From NCBI GenBank assembly GCA_016872815.1, contig VGYY01000004.1, positions 1 through 41,063 on the forward strand: DNA of 41,063 bases, given 5' to 3'. Shown piece after piece: positions 8,100 through 16,589 of the stretch. This DNA is from Planctomycetota bacterium (GTDB lineage Bacteria; Planctomycetota; B15-G4; SIAN01). The first letter of the stretch is position 1. Each line of letters begins with the position of its first letter. The notes beneath the pieces were generated by a model. It was not told where the DNA came from, ran no database searches, and worked only from the letters and a program-made list of their open reading frames with translations. Both the position numbers and the translations under genes were made by a program.

Positions 8100-8896
8100 C
8101 GGCGGCGCGGGCAACCCCGCCCCCCTCGCCCGCGCCGCCGCAGGCGCCCGAGCTGACGCCGGAGCAGGTCGAGGTCCGCTCGCTGACGCAGCAGGCGATC
8201 GCCTGGTTCGGCAAGGGCGAGTGGAAGCGCGCCGACGAGCTCGCCGTGCGCGCCGAGAAGCTCGATCCGCGCCACGAACTGGCCGTGCGCGTGCAGGGCT
8301 GGTGCGCCGTGGCCGCCGGCGACGATGCGAGGGCCGCCGAGACGCTGACGCGCGCCCTCAACCTCGATCCCGCCAACCACGAGGTGCAGTTCCTCCTGGC
8401 GGGATGCCACCTCCGACTCGAGGAGTGGGGGGCGGCGAAGGACCTGCTGACCGACCTGTTGACGAAGCAGGGGCCGAGCGTCGTGCTGTGGACCGCGCTG
8501 GCGGAATGCTGCGCCGGCGAGGGCGACGGCCCGGGCGCGCTCGCGCTGCTGGAGAAGGCGCGGGCGTTGGCGCCGAAGTCGCAAGAGGTCGTGCTGGCGA
8601 TCGTCGCCGTCCACGAGCAGTTCGAGGCGTGGACGGCCGCGGCCGCCGAGCTGAAGCCGCTGGTGGCGGCGACGCCCGGCGATGCGCAGCTGCGTTGGCG
8701 GCTGATCCACTGCCGGCTCTCGGCCGCGGACTACCCGGCAGCGATTTCCGAGCTCGAGGAGGCGTGCCGCGTCCTCCGGGACGATCCGCAGCCGCATGAG
8801 CTGCTGGTCGAGCTGTTCACCAGCCGGTTGCCGGACCCGGTGCGGCTCGCCACCCATCAGGAGTGGCTGAAGGCGTGGAAGCTGCGCCGCCGATGA
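8096..8896 (+). CDS. TPR-repeat protein, start uncertain (possible CTG overlapping upstream stop)
   Basis: The product (about 266 residues) consists mostly of tetratricopeptide repeats, e.g. GKGEWKRADELAVRAEKLDP (39-58) and AAGDDARAAETLTRALNLDP (73-92), with at least three more degenerate units to the C-terminus. No ATG, GTG or TTG occurs in this frame between the last codons of the ligase gene and the first TPR. The only candidates are a CTG at 8096 forming a CTGA overlap with the ligase stop, or GTG codons inside the ligase gene such as 7982. CTG is proposed because the Pro-rich linker and TPR follow directly. No signal peptide is seen, so it is probably a cytoplasmic partner of the ligase. 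TPR proteins commonly accompany exosortase-type polysaccharide systems, which supports the link. Confidence 0.65.
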   Translation: MTAARATPPPSPAPPQAPELTPEQVEVRSLTQQAIAWFGKGEWKRADELAVRAEKLDPRHELAVRVQGWCAVAAGDDARAAETLTRALNLDPANHEVQFLLAGCHLRLEEWGAAKDLLTDLLTKQGPSVVLWTALAECCAGEGDGPGALALLEKARALAPKSQEVVLAIVAVHEQFEAWTAAAAELKPLVAATPGDAQLRWRLIHCRLSAADYPAAISELEEACRVLRDDPQPHELLVELFTSRLPDPVRLATHQEWLKAWKLRRR

Positions 8897-8945
8897 GGCA
8901 GCCGTCGGGGCGCGCCCCGCGTCCAGCCATTGGGGAAGTGATCGC

Positions 8946-9641
8946 ATGAACGCGTCCAACCCGTCGACTCCCGTCCCGCCGCTGCCGCCCCCGGCGAACC
9001 AGCGCAAGACGGTGCTCATCGATCGCGCCTTCCAGCTGGGCTTCATCCGGCGACTGGGCGGCGCGCTCTGCTTCTACTTCCTGCTGTTCGTCGTCATCGC
9101 GGTCGTCGCGCCGGTCGCGTTCACGTTCCTCGGCCATCCGCCCGAGTGGGCGATGATGGAGACGGCGTTCCGCGTCGAGGTGCTGCTGCGCATCGTCCTC
9201 GCGCCGCTGATCTGCACCTTCATCTGCCTGTTCGCGCACGGCGTGCTCGAGACGTTCCGCATCGCTGGCCCGAACTTCCGTTTCAGGGCGCTGGCCCGCG
9301 ACCTGCAACGGCTGCGCATTCCGCGCGGCGTGCGGATCCGCAAGGGCGACCTGCTGCAGGACACCGCAGACGAGCTGCATCGCGGACTGATCGCCGTGCA
9401 CGACCAGCTGACCGCCGTGAAGTCCGAGGTCGTCGCGGCGATCGAGCAGACGCGCGGCGCGATGGGTCCGGCGCGCTCGGCGGGCGCGGATCAGGCGCTG
9501 GCAGCACTGGCCCGCGCCGGACAGGCGATCACCCGCTTCGAACTGGTCGGCTGCGCCCCCGAGTGCGCGCGCGAAATGGCCGAGACGATGCCCCCGGTCG
9601 AGCCGCTCGCCGCGGACGCCACCGTCACCAGCGGGCGCTGA
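8946..9641 (+). CDS. Two-TM membrane protein with HAMP-like linker
   Basis: The 231-residue protein starts with a Pro-rich leader, then RKTVLIDRAFQLGF, two hydrophobic helices (about 38-61 and 80-101) and, after the second helix, a HAMP-like segment: ETFRIAGPNFRFRALARDL followed by IRKGDLLQDTADELHRGLIA (103-157). It ends in a helical region (about 155-205) and a disordered tail. In chemoreceptors and histidine kinases HAMP passes membrane signals to a kinase or methyl-accepting domain; here no output domain follows, so the protein may signal through a partner or be structural. ATG at 8946 is preceded by GGGGAAG at good spacing. It lies 49 bp after the TPR gene, same strand. The HAMP call rests on the xAGPxxRF and RKGD patterns. 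Confidence 0.68.
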   Translation: MNASNPSTPVPPLPPPANQRKTVLIDRAFQLGFIRRLGGALCFYFLLFVVIAVVAPVAFTFLGHPPEWAMMETAFRVEVLLRIVLAPLICTFICLFAHGVLETFRIAGPNFRFRALARDLQRLRIPRGVRIRKGDLLQDTADELHRGLIAVHDQLTAVKSEVVAAIEQTRGAMGPARSAGADQALAALARAGQAITRFELVGCAPECAREMAETMPPVEPLAADATVTSGR

Positions 9642-9677
9642 GCGACGACGATCCAGGCAAGGTTCGCGGTCGCTCAG
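9638..9677. terminator. Inverted repeat spanning both stop codons of a convergent gene pair
   Basis: CTGAGCGAC (9638-9646) and GTCGCTCAG (9669-9677) form a 9-bp perfect stem with a 22-nt loop. The left arm contains the TGA of the HAMP-like gene and the right arm contains the TGA of the minus-strand lipoprotein gene. There is no T-tract, so it is a possible bidirectional termination or 3'-end stabilising hairpin. Confidence 0.4.
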
Positions 9678-10204
9678 CCCTCGTCGCTCGCCTCGCTGCC
9701 GTCCTCGGCGGCCGTGTCTCCGTCGGCGGAGTCGGCACCGTCACCAGCGGCGGCCGCTGCCGGCTTCCTCGGCGCGTCCCCGCCGAACGCGACCAGCCGC
9801 GCCTGCACGGCACCGCCGAAGAACTGGGTCAGTCCGCCGTTCAACTCGTGGTAGCCGAGCTCCAGGACGGCGCCCTTCGCGCCGTGCCGGCCGAACAGCC
9901 CGCGCGGCGTCACATAGCCGATGTCCTCGAAGCGCAGGTCGAGGATGCGCCGTCCGCCGGTCGGAAAGAGGCGTTCGATCGCCATGCCGGCCGGGAGCGC
10001 GTCGTAGGTCACGAGGTAGCCGACGGCGTTGCCATCGACGATGATCTGCTCGGTGTGGGTGTAGGGGTCGATCTCCCACGGCTGCACCGCGAGGGCGGCC
10101 GACCGACCGGTGCGCTCGGCGGCAGCGGGATCCGACGCGCAGCCGTGGAACTGCGCGGTGACCAGCGCGAGGGCGGAGAGCAGGAGGGGACGACGCCAGC
10201 CCAT
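9674..10204 (-). CDS. Small putative lipoprotein of unknown function
   Basis: The 176-residue protein begins with a signal sequence (RR at 4-5, hydrophobic 6-18) and a Cys at residue 22 in QFHGC, a weak lipobox that could be acylated. The mature part has strands such as PWEIDPYTHTEQIIVDGNAV and LVTYDALPAG, then RRILDLRFEDIGYVTPRGLF and GAVLELGYHELNGGLTQFFG, and an acidic, Ala-rich tail. No catalytic motif is visible. I do not recognise the family; it looks like a small beta-rich envelope lipoprotein. The ATG at 10204 gives the complete signal peptide. It is divergent from the helicase gene across 108 bp, and convergent with the HAMP-like gene. Confidence 0.7.
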   Translation of the reverse strand: MGWRRPLLLSALALVTAQFHGCASDPAAAERTGRSAALAVQPWEIDPYTHTEQIIVDGNAVGYLVTYDALPAGMAIERLFPTGGRRILDLRFEDIGYVTPRGLFGRHGAKGAVLELGYHELNGGLTQFFGGAVQARLVAFGGDAPRKPAAAAAGDGADSADGDTAAEDGSEASDEG

Positions 10205-10312
10205 GGGGAGCTCCGGGAGGTGGAAGGCGGGGGATCGTAGGCCGGTTTGCCGGAGGCGGCAACAGCACGCGACGGCGTCGCGACGCCGCCGCGGCCCCGG
10301 GAGGGGCGGTCG

Positions 10313-12286
10313 GTGAGCCGCCTGCGCGAACTGCTCGGCCCGGGCGGCCCGATCGCCGCGCGCCACCCCGCGTTCGAGGAGCGCGAGAGCCAGATCGTGA
10401 TGGCCGAGGCGGTCGACCGCGCTTTCCACGACCACGCGCGGCTGTTCGTCGAGGCGGGGACTGGGACCGGGAAGACCTTCGCCTACCTGCTGCCGGCGCT
10501 GCTCCACGCCGACCTGCCGGACCGTCGCGTCGTGATCTCGACCTGGACGCGCAACCTGCAGGAGCAACTGGTCCACCGCGACCTGCCGATGTTGCGCGAG
10601 ATCCTCGGCGTGCCGCTCGAGGCCGCGCTGGTGCAGGGGCGCGAGAACTACGTCTGCCGCCGCCGCGCCGAGCAGGCGCTGCGCCGCACCGATCTCCTGT
10701 TCGAGCACGTCCGTTCCGCCGGCGAACTGCAGCGGCTGGTGAGCTTCGCCGCGACCAGCCCGCAGGGCACTCGCAGCAGCCTCGACTTCGAGCCGCGCGC
10801 GGAGGCGTGGGCGGCGGTGCGGGCCGAGCGCGGCAACTGCCTCGGCGCGCGCTCGCCGTTCTTCGAGTCGTGCGCCTGGCAGGAGGCGAAGCGGCGCGTG
10901 CGGGAGGCCGGCGTGCTGGTGGTGAACCATGCGCTGCTGCTGGCCGACCTCAAGCTGAAGCGGGTCGGCGGGGCGGTGCTGCCGCCGTACGCCTACCTCA
11001 TCGTCGACGAGGCGCACCATCTCGAGGAGATCGCCGCCGAGCACCTCGGCGGGCGGGTGTCGCGGGCAGTGCTCGCCGCGGAGATGAAGCGCGCCGGGCA
11101 GGCGGTCGGCGCCGTCGTCGGCGACGCCCGGCTGGCCGTGGACGAGGCGCTCCTGCATGCGCGGGCGACGACGCAGGAGCTGTTCGAGGCGTTCGCCCGG
11201 CTGGCGGGGACGCGCCTGCAGGCGCCGGTGCCGGCCGGATTGCCGCTGCCGAAGGCGGCGCCGGAGGCGCTGCAGGAGCTGTCCGCCCGCCTGCTGCGGG
11301 TCGCCGAACACGAGCGCGACGAAGCGGTGGCCGCCGACCTCGCGGCGCGCGGTCAGGTGCTCGCGGAGCAGTCGCTCCATCTCGCTGCCGCCCTGGCGGG
11401 CAGCAGCGACGAGCGGGTCGCGTACGTCGAGCGGCAGGAGGCCGGCGGCGAGGTGTCGGTCTGCACGGCCCCGATCGAGCCCGGGCCGATCCTCGCGCGC
11501 GAGCTGTTCGCGCCGCTGCGCTCGGTGGTCCTCACCAGCGCGACGCTGGCCGTGGCGCCGGCGCCCGACCGCTTCTCCTGGCTGGCGCGCGGCTGCGGCA
11601 TCGCCGACGCCCGCCCGCTGATCCTCGCCTCGCCCTTCGACTACCGGCGCCAGGCGAAGCTGGTCATCGATCCGTTGCCCGAGCCGAACCAGCCCGACGC
11701 CTGGCTCGGCGCGATGATCGAACGGCTCCCGGGACACCTCGAGCGCTGCCACGGCCGCGCCTTCGTCCTGTTCACCAGCAGGAAGACGATGGAGCAGGTC
11801 GCCGACGGCGTGCGCGCCGCGGCCGATCGGCTCGGGATCGCGCTTCTCGTGCAGGGGCGGGGCCTGCCGCGCAGCCGGATGCTCGAGGAGTTCCGGCTGG
11901 CGCAGCCGGCGGCGCTGTTCGGGCTGGCGTCGTTCTGGGAAGGCGTCGACGTCCCCGGCCGCGAGCTGTCGCACGTGATCCTGACCCGCCTGCCGTTCCC
12001 GATGCCCGACCACCCGCTCGAGCGGGCGCGGAGCGAGCGGGCGGAGCGGCGCGGCCAGGACCCGTTCATGACGCTGTCGCTGCCGAAGGCGGTGCTGCGC
12101 TTCAAGCAGGGCTTCGGGCGGTTGATCCGGCGCAAGGACGATTCCGGCGTCGTGACCGTGCTGGACGCGCGGATCATCCAGCGGCGCTACGGCCGGCAGT
12201 TCCTCGAGGCGCTGCCCGACTGTCCGAAGGTCGTGCTGCGGGACGGCGAGGAGATCGACCTGTCCGAGGAGTCTTCGCGATGGTGA
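10313..12286 (+). CDS. DinG/YoaA/XPD-family ATP-dependent DNA helicase with altered Fe-S motif
   Basis: A 657-residue superfamily 2 helicase. Motif I is EAGTGTGKT (47-55), motif Ia STWTRNLQEQL (76-86), motif II VDEAHH (231-236), and the late motifs are FGLASFWEGVDVPG, RLPFPMPDHP and FKQGFGRLIRRKDDSG. Family members are 5'-3' helicases that unwind R-loops, forked DNA and damage intermediates, using an Fe-S cluster held by four Cys. Here Cys115 (NYVC), Cys176 (GNCLG) and Cys187 (ESC) are present, but the remaining position is Ser181, with the exact C-x4-S-x5-C spacing of the DinG C-x4-C-x5-C motif. The start is GTG at 10313 after GGGAGGGG. The stop overlaps the next gene by 7 bp. Confidence 0.88.
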   Translation: MSRLRELLGPGGPIAARHPAFEERESQIVMAEAVDRAFHDHARLFVEAGTGTGKTFAYLLPALLHADLPDRRVVISTWTRNLQEQLVHRDLPMLREILGVPLEAALVQGRENYVCRRRAEQALRRTDLLFEHVRSAGELQRLVSFAATSPQGTRSSLDFEPRAEAWAAVRAERGNCLGARSPFFESCAWQEAKRRVREAGVLVVNHALLLADLKLKRVGGAVLPPYAYLIVDEAHHLEEIAAEHLGGRVSRAVLAAEMKRAGQAVGAVVGDARLAVDEALLHARATTQELFEAFARLAGTRLQAPVPAGLPLPKAAPEALQELSARLLRVAEHERDEAVAADLAARGQVLAEQSLHLAAALAGSSDERVAYVERQEAGGEVSVCTAPIEPGPILARELFAPLRSVVLTSATLAVAPAPDRFSWLARGCGIADARPLILASPFDYRRQAKLVIDPLPEPNQPDAWLGAMIERLPGHLERCHGRAFVLFTSRKTMEQVADGVRAAADRLGIALLVQGRGLPRSRMLEEFRLAQPAALFGLASFWEGVDVPGRELSHVILTRLPFPMPDHPLERARSERAERRGQDPFMTLSLPKAVLRFKQGFGRLIRRKDDSGVVTVLDARIIQRRYGRQFLEALPDCPKVVLRDGEEIDLSEESSRW

Positions 12287-14394
12287 GCCTGCTCCTCATC
12301 GGGCTGGTCACGAGCACGGCGACGCCGCTCGACGGCGCCGCGAGCGCCGACGAGCGGGCGGCGCGCTGGCGCGATTTCCCGGTGTTCGTCTGGTTCCACG
12401 GCGGGCCGGCGCCGGGCCCGGTCGCGTTCGCCACCCTGCGGGAGGCGGGGCTCGCCGGCTGCAACGTCGAGGCGGCGTGGGACGGCGCGCGGAGCGCCGC
12501 CGTGCGCGCGGCCGGTCTCGATTTCTACGTCGATCACCTCGCCGGGAAGGGCGACCTGTGGCTGCGGCCGGCGCGGTTCGATCTCGACCGCGAGGCGTGG
12601 AAGGGGGACCTGTCCGGGTTCCGACCGTCGCGCCCGACGTCGCTGCTCGAGCCGGCGGCGCGCGGGCAATTGTTCGAGAAGGTCGAGGCCGGGCTGGCAC
12701 GCCATCGCGCGGCGGCGCCGCTCTGCTGGGTGCTGGAGGACGAACTCTCGGTCACGCGCGGCGTGAATCCGATGGACTACTGCTTCGCGCCCGCGACGCT
12801 GGCGGCGCTCCGCGCATGGCTCGCGGCACGACACGGAGCGATCGCGGACTGGAGGGCGCGACACGGCGGAACGTGGGATGACTGGAGCGAGTTCGTACCG
12901 CCGACCAGCGCCGAGGCCCGCCGCGCCGCAGCGGACCGGCCGCTGGCGGAAGTGCGGCTCGCTGCCTGGGCCGTCCATCGAGAGTTCATGGATGAAGCGC
13001 TGGCCCGGCTGCTGGTCGACCTCGCCGCGCCGGTCATCGCCGCTGATCCGGGTGCGCCGGTCGGCTTCACCGGGGGCAGCTTTCCCTCCGCGTTCGGCGG
13101 CTTCGACTGGGCGCGCCTGGCGCCGGCGCTGACGCTCCACGAACCGTACGAGACCGGTGCGGCGCCGGAACTGGTCCACGCCTTCAAGGGAGCGGGCGCA
13201 CGCGTGCTGTCGACGCTGTTCGTCCCGGATCAGCCGGCAGCCGACTGGGAACCGCGCGAGCTGCTGGCCCGCGTCGGGCGCGGCGACGACGGTGCCGTGA
13301 TCTGGTCGAGCGGGCCGCTCCTCACGGCGGACGGCAGCGCGCTGACCCGTGCCGGGCGGCGTCTCGCCGAGGAGGTGACGCAGGCGCGGCGGCTGCGGCG
13401 GGAGCTGGTCGACGCGGTGGCGGCCCCGCCGCGCGTCTTCCTCTTCTCGGGGATGGCGGCGGCCCGGGCGGGCTGGATCGTCGACTCCTGGGGTGACGGC
13501 AAGACCTTCCTGAACCGCCTCACATCGTACGAGGCGGACCACTCCTCGACCGCGGCCGCGCGCGAGGGCTGGGTCGAGTTGCTGCGCGCGGTCGGCGTGC
13601 CCTTCACGTTCTTCGACGAGCGCGCCGGGCTGCCGGGGGCGGCGATCGCCGATCCGCCGAGCGCGGCCGTCATCCTGACCGAGGCGTTCGCCGTATCGGA
13701 TCGCCTGGTCGGCGAGCTCGCCGCGTTCGTCGCCGCCGGAGGCACGCTGATCGGCGATGCGCACGCGGCGCTGTTCGACGAGGAGCTGGCGGGTCGCGAC
13801 TCCGGCGCGCTGCGGTCGCTCTTCGGCGTGGAGCGGCGCGGCGGCATCGAACTCGCCGACCTCGAGCCCTCCGTCGCGCTCGATGCGCCGCGGACGGGAG
13901 CGCTGCGGCTGGCGGCGGCGGAGGGTGAACTGCTCGCGGCGGCTGCCGGGACGCGCCGGACGAGCCTCGGCTACGAGCGAACCGCGGCCCCGGGGCGCGC
14001 CCTCTATCTCGACGCGCGCGTGGGTGGCTGCGTCCGCGGCGCCGAACGCGTGGAGGCGCTGCGAGCGACGGCGGCGGCGCTGCGCGGCTGGCTCGGCCAC
14101 CCGGTCGGAGCCGCGGTCGGGGGCGATGCGATCGAGCTGGACGCCGCCTCGATCGGTGCGGTTCACCTGCATCGGCTGCAGCGGCGCGGTCGCGAACGGC
14201 TGCTGGTGGTCGCCGGCTCCGGGTTGACCGAGCCGCGCGAGATTCGGCTGACGCGCACGCGTGGCGGCTTCGCTGCCGTCACGCCGATCGGGGCGGCGCC
14301 CGCCGCCGCGACCGCAGGCGCACCGACGGCCCACGCGTCGATCGCCTTGCAGCTCGGGCCGGGCGGCGCCGCGCTCATCGAACTCGTCGATTGA
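12280..14394 (+). CDS. Secreted GH42-like (beta-galactosidase-type) glycoside hydrolase family protein
   Basis: The 704-residue protein has a short N-terminal hydrophobic signal (1-22). Its N-terminal half follows GH42-type TIM barrels: WVLEDELSVT (150-159; Glu153 or Glu155 as candidate acid/base), then PMDYCFAPATLAALRAWLAA, the W..RHG.TWDDWSEFVPPTS segment, and a later HEPYETGAAPELVHAFK that may carry the second carboxylate. The second half includes a GATase-like trimerisation domain (ILTEAFAVSDRLVGELAAFV, AAGGTLIGDAHAALFDEE) and a small beta domain. Known family members cut beta-galactosides and related glycans; the substrate here is unknown. The start ATG lies inside the helicase gene (ATGGTGA, 7-bp overlap). 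Export to the periplasm is inferred from the signal segment. The family is very divergent, so non-enzymatic roles are possible. Confidence 0.7.
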   Translation: MVSLLLIGLVTSTATPLDGAASADERAARWRDFPVFVWFHGGPAPGPVAFATLREAGLAGCNVEAAWDGARSAAVRAAGLDFYVDHLAGKGDLWLRPARFDLDREAWKGDLSGFRPSRPTSLLEPAARGQLFEKVEAGLARHRAAAPLCWVLEDELSVTRGVNPMDYCFAPATLAALRAWLAARHGAIADWRARHGGTWDDWSEFVPPTSAEARRAAADRPLAEVRLAAWAVHREFMDEALARLLVDLAAPVIAADPGAPVGFTGGSFPSAFGGFDWARLAPALTLHEPYETGAAPELVHAFKGAGARVLSTLFVPDQPAADWEPRELLARVGRGDDGAVIWSSGPLLTADGSALTRAGRRLAEEVTQARRLRRELVDAVAAPPRVFLFSGMAAARAGWIVDSWGDGKTFLNRLTSYEADHSSTAAAREGWVELLRAVGVPFTFFDERAGLPGAAIADPPSAAVILTEAFAVSDRLVGELAAFVAAGGTLIGDAHAALFDEELAGRDSGALRSLFGVERRGGIELADLEPSVALDAPRTGALRLAAAEGELLAAAAGTRRTSLGYERTAAPGRALYLDARVGGCVRGAERVEALRATAAALRGWLGHPVGAAVGGDAIELDAASIGAVHLHRLQRRGRERLLVVAGSGLTEPREIRLTRTRGGFAAVTPIGAAPAAATAGAPTAHASIALQLGPGGAALIELVD

Positions 14395-14434
14395 GCGGGT
14401 CGCGCGCGTGACCGGGGGCCCCCCGCGGTGGCCC

Positions 14435-14475
14435 GAAAAGAAACCCGGCGGAGAGCGTCGTCGCCCTCCGCCGGG
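14435..14475 (-). terminator. Rho-independent terminator of the porin gene
   Basis: Read on the minus strand, a 10-bp perfect stem CCCGGCGGAG (14466-14475) / CTCCGCCGGG (14444-14453) with a 12-nt loop is followed by a TTTCTTTTC tract (14435-14443). It begins about 56 bp after the stop codon of the porin gene. It is one of two intrinsic terminators with a U-tract seen in the window. Confidence 0.85.
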
Positions 14476-14531
14476 ACACGCATCGAATGTTGGCCGTTGC
14501 GCCGGTGGGCGCCACGGCCGGCGTCAGCCGC

Positions 14532-16031
14532 TCAGAAGCGGGTGGTCGCCGCGAAGTAGCCGTAAACCATGTCGCCCGAAACGCCGGTCATGTCGTGGAA
14601 ACCGTTCCCGGCGAAGAAGTAACCCACGCCCATGCCGACCGAGGTCGACTTGCTGCACTCCATGGTGTAGGTGAGGTCCGCCTCCTGACCGAGAGCCTTG
14701 TTGCCGCCGCTGGTGGCGTCGGAGTAGTTGTAACCGACGAATCCGGCGTCGGTCGTCGCCCGGCGGTTCCAGTGGTAGCCAAGGCAGACCGTGCCGTCGC
14801 CCATCTTGTAGCTGGTGCCCACCGTCCAGTGCTGGATGTTGGACCAGCCGAAGAAGTCGGTCAGGCCGAACCAACCGTGCAGCGACGGCGCGATCTGCAG
14901 GTAGTTCTCGCTCGCATCGTCGCCACCGGTCGCGTAGTCGTAGCCGACGTGGAAGCTGTCGAAGAACTCGATATTGCTCGGCTTGAAGCAGGCGCCGGCG
15001 TGGATCGCGTAGGTGCCGAAGCCGAAGTTGTGGGTCCGGTCACCCATCACCTCGCCGAACTGGGTGACGCCTTCCACGTCGAAGCAGATCCCACCCATGT
15101 CCTCGCTGGCCCAGCGCGCACCGTAGGTGGTGAAGCGCGTCCGGCCGACGGCGCCGGCGTCGGAGTAGTTCATGTCCTCGAGGTGGAAGACGTAGAGATC
15201 GACGCCGCCGACGCCGCTCATCGACGTCGTGTAGTAGGCGCCGTAGAGATCGGCGTTGTCGACCGTGCTGACGCCGCCCGCCGGCGTCAGTTCGCCGCCG
15301 GCGAAGTTGTCGCTGTCGTTGAGACGCAGGGCGACGATGGTCCACTTGCCGGCGCCGTCGCCGAGGTCATTGTCAAAACGGAAGCCGTCGAACGACGTGC
15401 GGCCCAGCCGCCAGTCGTCGTCACCGATCACGCGCTCCTTGCCGAACTCGATCGCCTGGCGGCCGGCGGTCATGTCGACCCCGGTGTTGTAGATGTCGGC
15501 GACCTTGAGCACGATGCGCTGGGCATCGAAGCTCTCACCCCCGGAGGAGGAGGCGTCACCGGTGAGGCGCGTCGTGTCGCCGAGCCCGGTCGCGGTGTTG
15601 TCACCCCAGACGTCGGCGACATGCATCGTGATGCCGACCGAGGTCTTCTCCGAGACGCGGGCATCGAATCCAAGCTGCGCCTCGGCGCCGAACGAGTTGA
15701 CGTCATCCTTGCCGACCGAGCTGTGGTAGTTCCCCCAGTAGTCGCCGCGGATATGGATGAGGCCGCCGATGTTGATGCCGTCAGTGCCCGGCGCGCTGAT
15801 GTTCAGCCGGCGCGGCTCGCGCAGCGCCTCCGCCGGGCTGTTGCGGACGGCACCGTCGAGGCGCGCCTCGAGGGTCGCCGCCGCCGGCGACTGGAGCGAG
15901 TCGATCTGCGCGCTCAGCGCCGCGACCTGCTTCTTCAGCTCCGCGATCTGCTGGTCGCGGCTCAGGGCCTCCTGCCCGAAAGCCGACCCAGCGCTCAACG
16001 CCAGGATCGAAATCGCACCTGCCGTACGCAT
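14532..16031 (-). CDS. Outer-membrane porin, alginate-export (AlgE-like) type
   Basis: The 499-residue protein has a signal peptide (1-19, cleavage after SAFG), a coiled-coil stretch (IAELKKQVAALSAQIDSL, about 27-45), and a long beta-barrel region with alternating aromatic strands ending in a C-terminal Phe, the usual signal for outer-membrane assembly. The segment GRQAIEFGKERVIGDDDWRL plus GRTSFDGFRF matches the signature of alginate-export/AlgE-type porins. Such porins pass anionic polysaccharide or other solutes; the N-terminal coiled coil suggests trimerisation or cell-wall anchoring. SD AGAGGAGGAG lies 5-6 nt before the ATG. A strong terminator follows. Its composition (Gly/Asp/Thr-rich, low Arg) differs from its neighbours, as expected for an abundant surface protein. 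Transport substrate unknown. Confidence 0.82.
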   Translation of the reverse strand: MRTAGAISILALSAGSAFGQEALSRDQQIAELKKQVAALSAQIDSLQSPAAATLEARLDGAVRNSPAEALREPRRLNISAPGTDGINIGGLIHIRGDYWGNYHSSVGKDDVNSFGAEAQLGFDARVSEKTSVGITMHVADVWGDNTATGLGDTTRLTGDASSSGGESFDAQRIVLKVADIYNTGVDMTAGRQAIEFGKERVIGDDDWRLGRTSFDGFRFDNDLGDGAGKWTIVALRLNDSDNFAGGELTPAGGVSTVDNADLYGAYYTTSMSGVGGVDLYVFHLEDMNYSDAGAVGRTRFTTYGARWASEDMGGICFDVEGVTQFGEVMGDRTHNFGFGTYAIHAGACFKPSNIEFFDSFHVGYDYATGGDDASENYLQIAPSLHGWFGLTDFFGWSNIQHWTVGTSYKMGDGTVCLGYHWNRRATTDAGFVGYNYSDATSGGNKALGQEADLTYTMECSKSTSVGMGVGYFFAGNGFHDMTGVSGDMVYGYFAATTRF

Positions 16032-16589
16032 TCAATCTCCTCCTCTGGGTGTCCCGAGGGTGCCGGTTCGACGTCCGCCGAATGGGTACCGCTTGCGACG
16101 TCGCGACCTGAAACCAGCGCCCGCGCGCGCCCTGACGGCGCATAGGTGAAATTCGGCCCGATCGTTCGGACCGAGACGCATTGCTCCCCTTGCATTCCAC
16201 GGCCGCCGTGGCGCCGTGGCACCGTTCACGCCCGCCCGGTCGCCAACCGGGAGCGGCGTCCCTTCCCAGAACACGAGCCGACCGGCGCTCGCCAGCGCAC
16301 AGTCGCCGCCTTTTCGATCGGGCACCCTGCTTCCGGATCTGACGGCGCGGGGCGCTGCGGAGGACGATCGAAAAATGCGTCGCCTAGGATCCGGATCGCA
16401 TCCTCGAAGTCAACGTTGCAATCCCCCGATTTTCCCAGATTAAGATCGGATTCCGATCACTTGATCGGATCTGGCGGAGTAGGCTTTGGTGCGGTAATCG
16501 ATCCTTTTTTGGCTGTCGATTCGCTGATTCGGGTCAAGGCGGTGTGTCCACGGATCCGAATCGACGGGCAGCCCACGGAGATTGCCCGG
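16032..16589. other. 558-bp intergenic region between divergent porin and GspG-like genes
   Basis: This is the longest gap in the window and is locally less GC-rich than the genes, especially 16370-16550. It must hold the porin promoter (minus strand) and that of the GspG-like gene. It contains repeated GGATC-type words at 16334, 16388, 16392 and 16466, a perfect 15-bp palindrome at 16444-16458 and a run of six T at 16505-16510. No conserved protein-coding frame or structured RNA is recognised. Confidence 0.5.
16416..16458 (+). promoter_or_regulatory. Candidate promoter with overlapping palindromic operator
   Basis: TTGCAA (16416-16421) and TAAGAT (16441-16446) are spaced by 19 bp, longer than ideal. 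The palindrome GATCGGATTCCGATC (16444-16458) overlaps the -10 box, where a repressor could act. It lies 130 bp upstream of the GspG-like start. This is a sequence-only guess. Confidence 0.3.
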
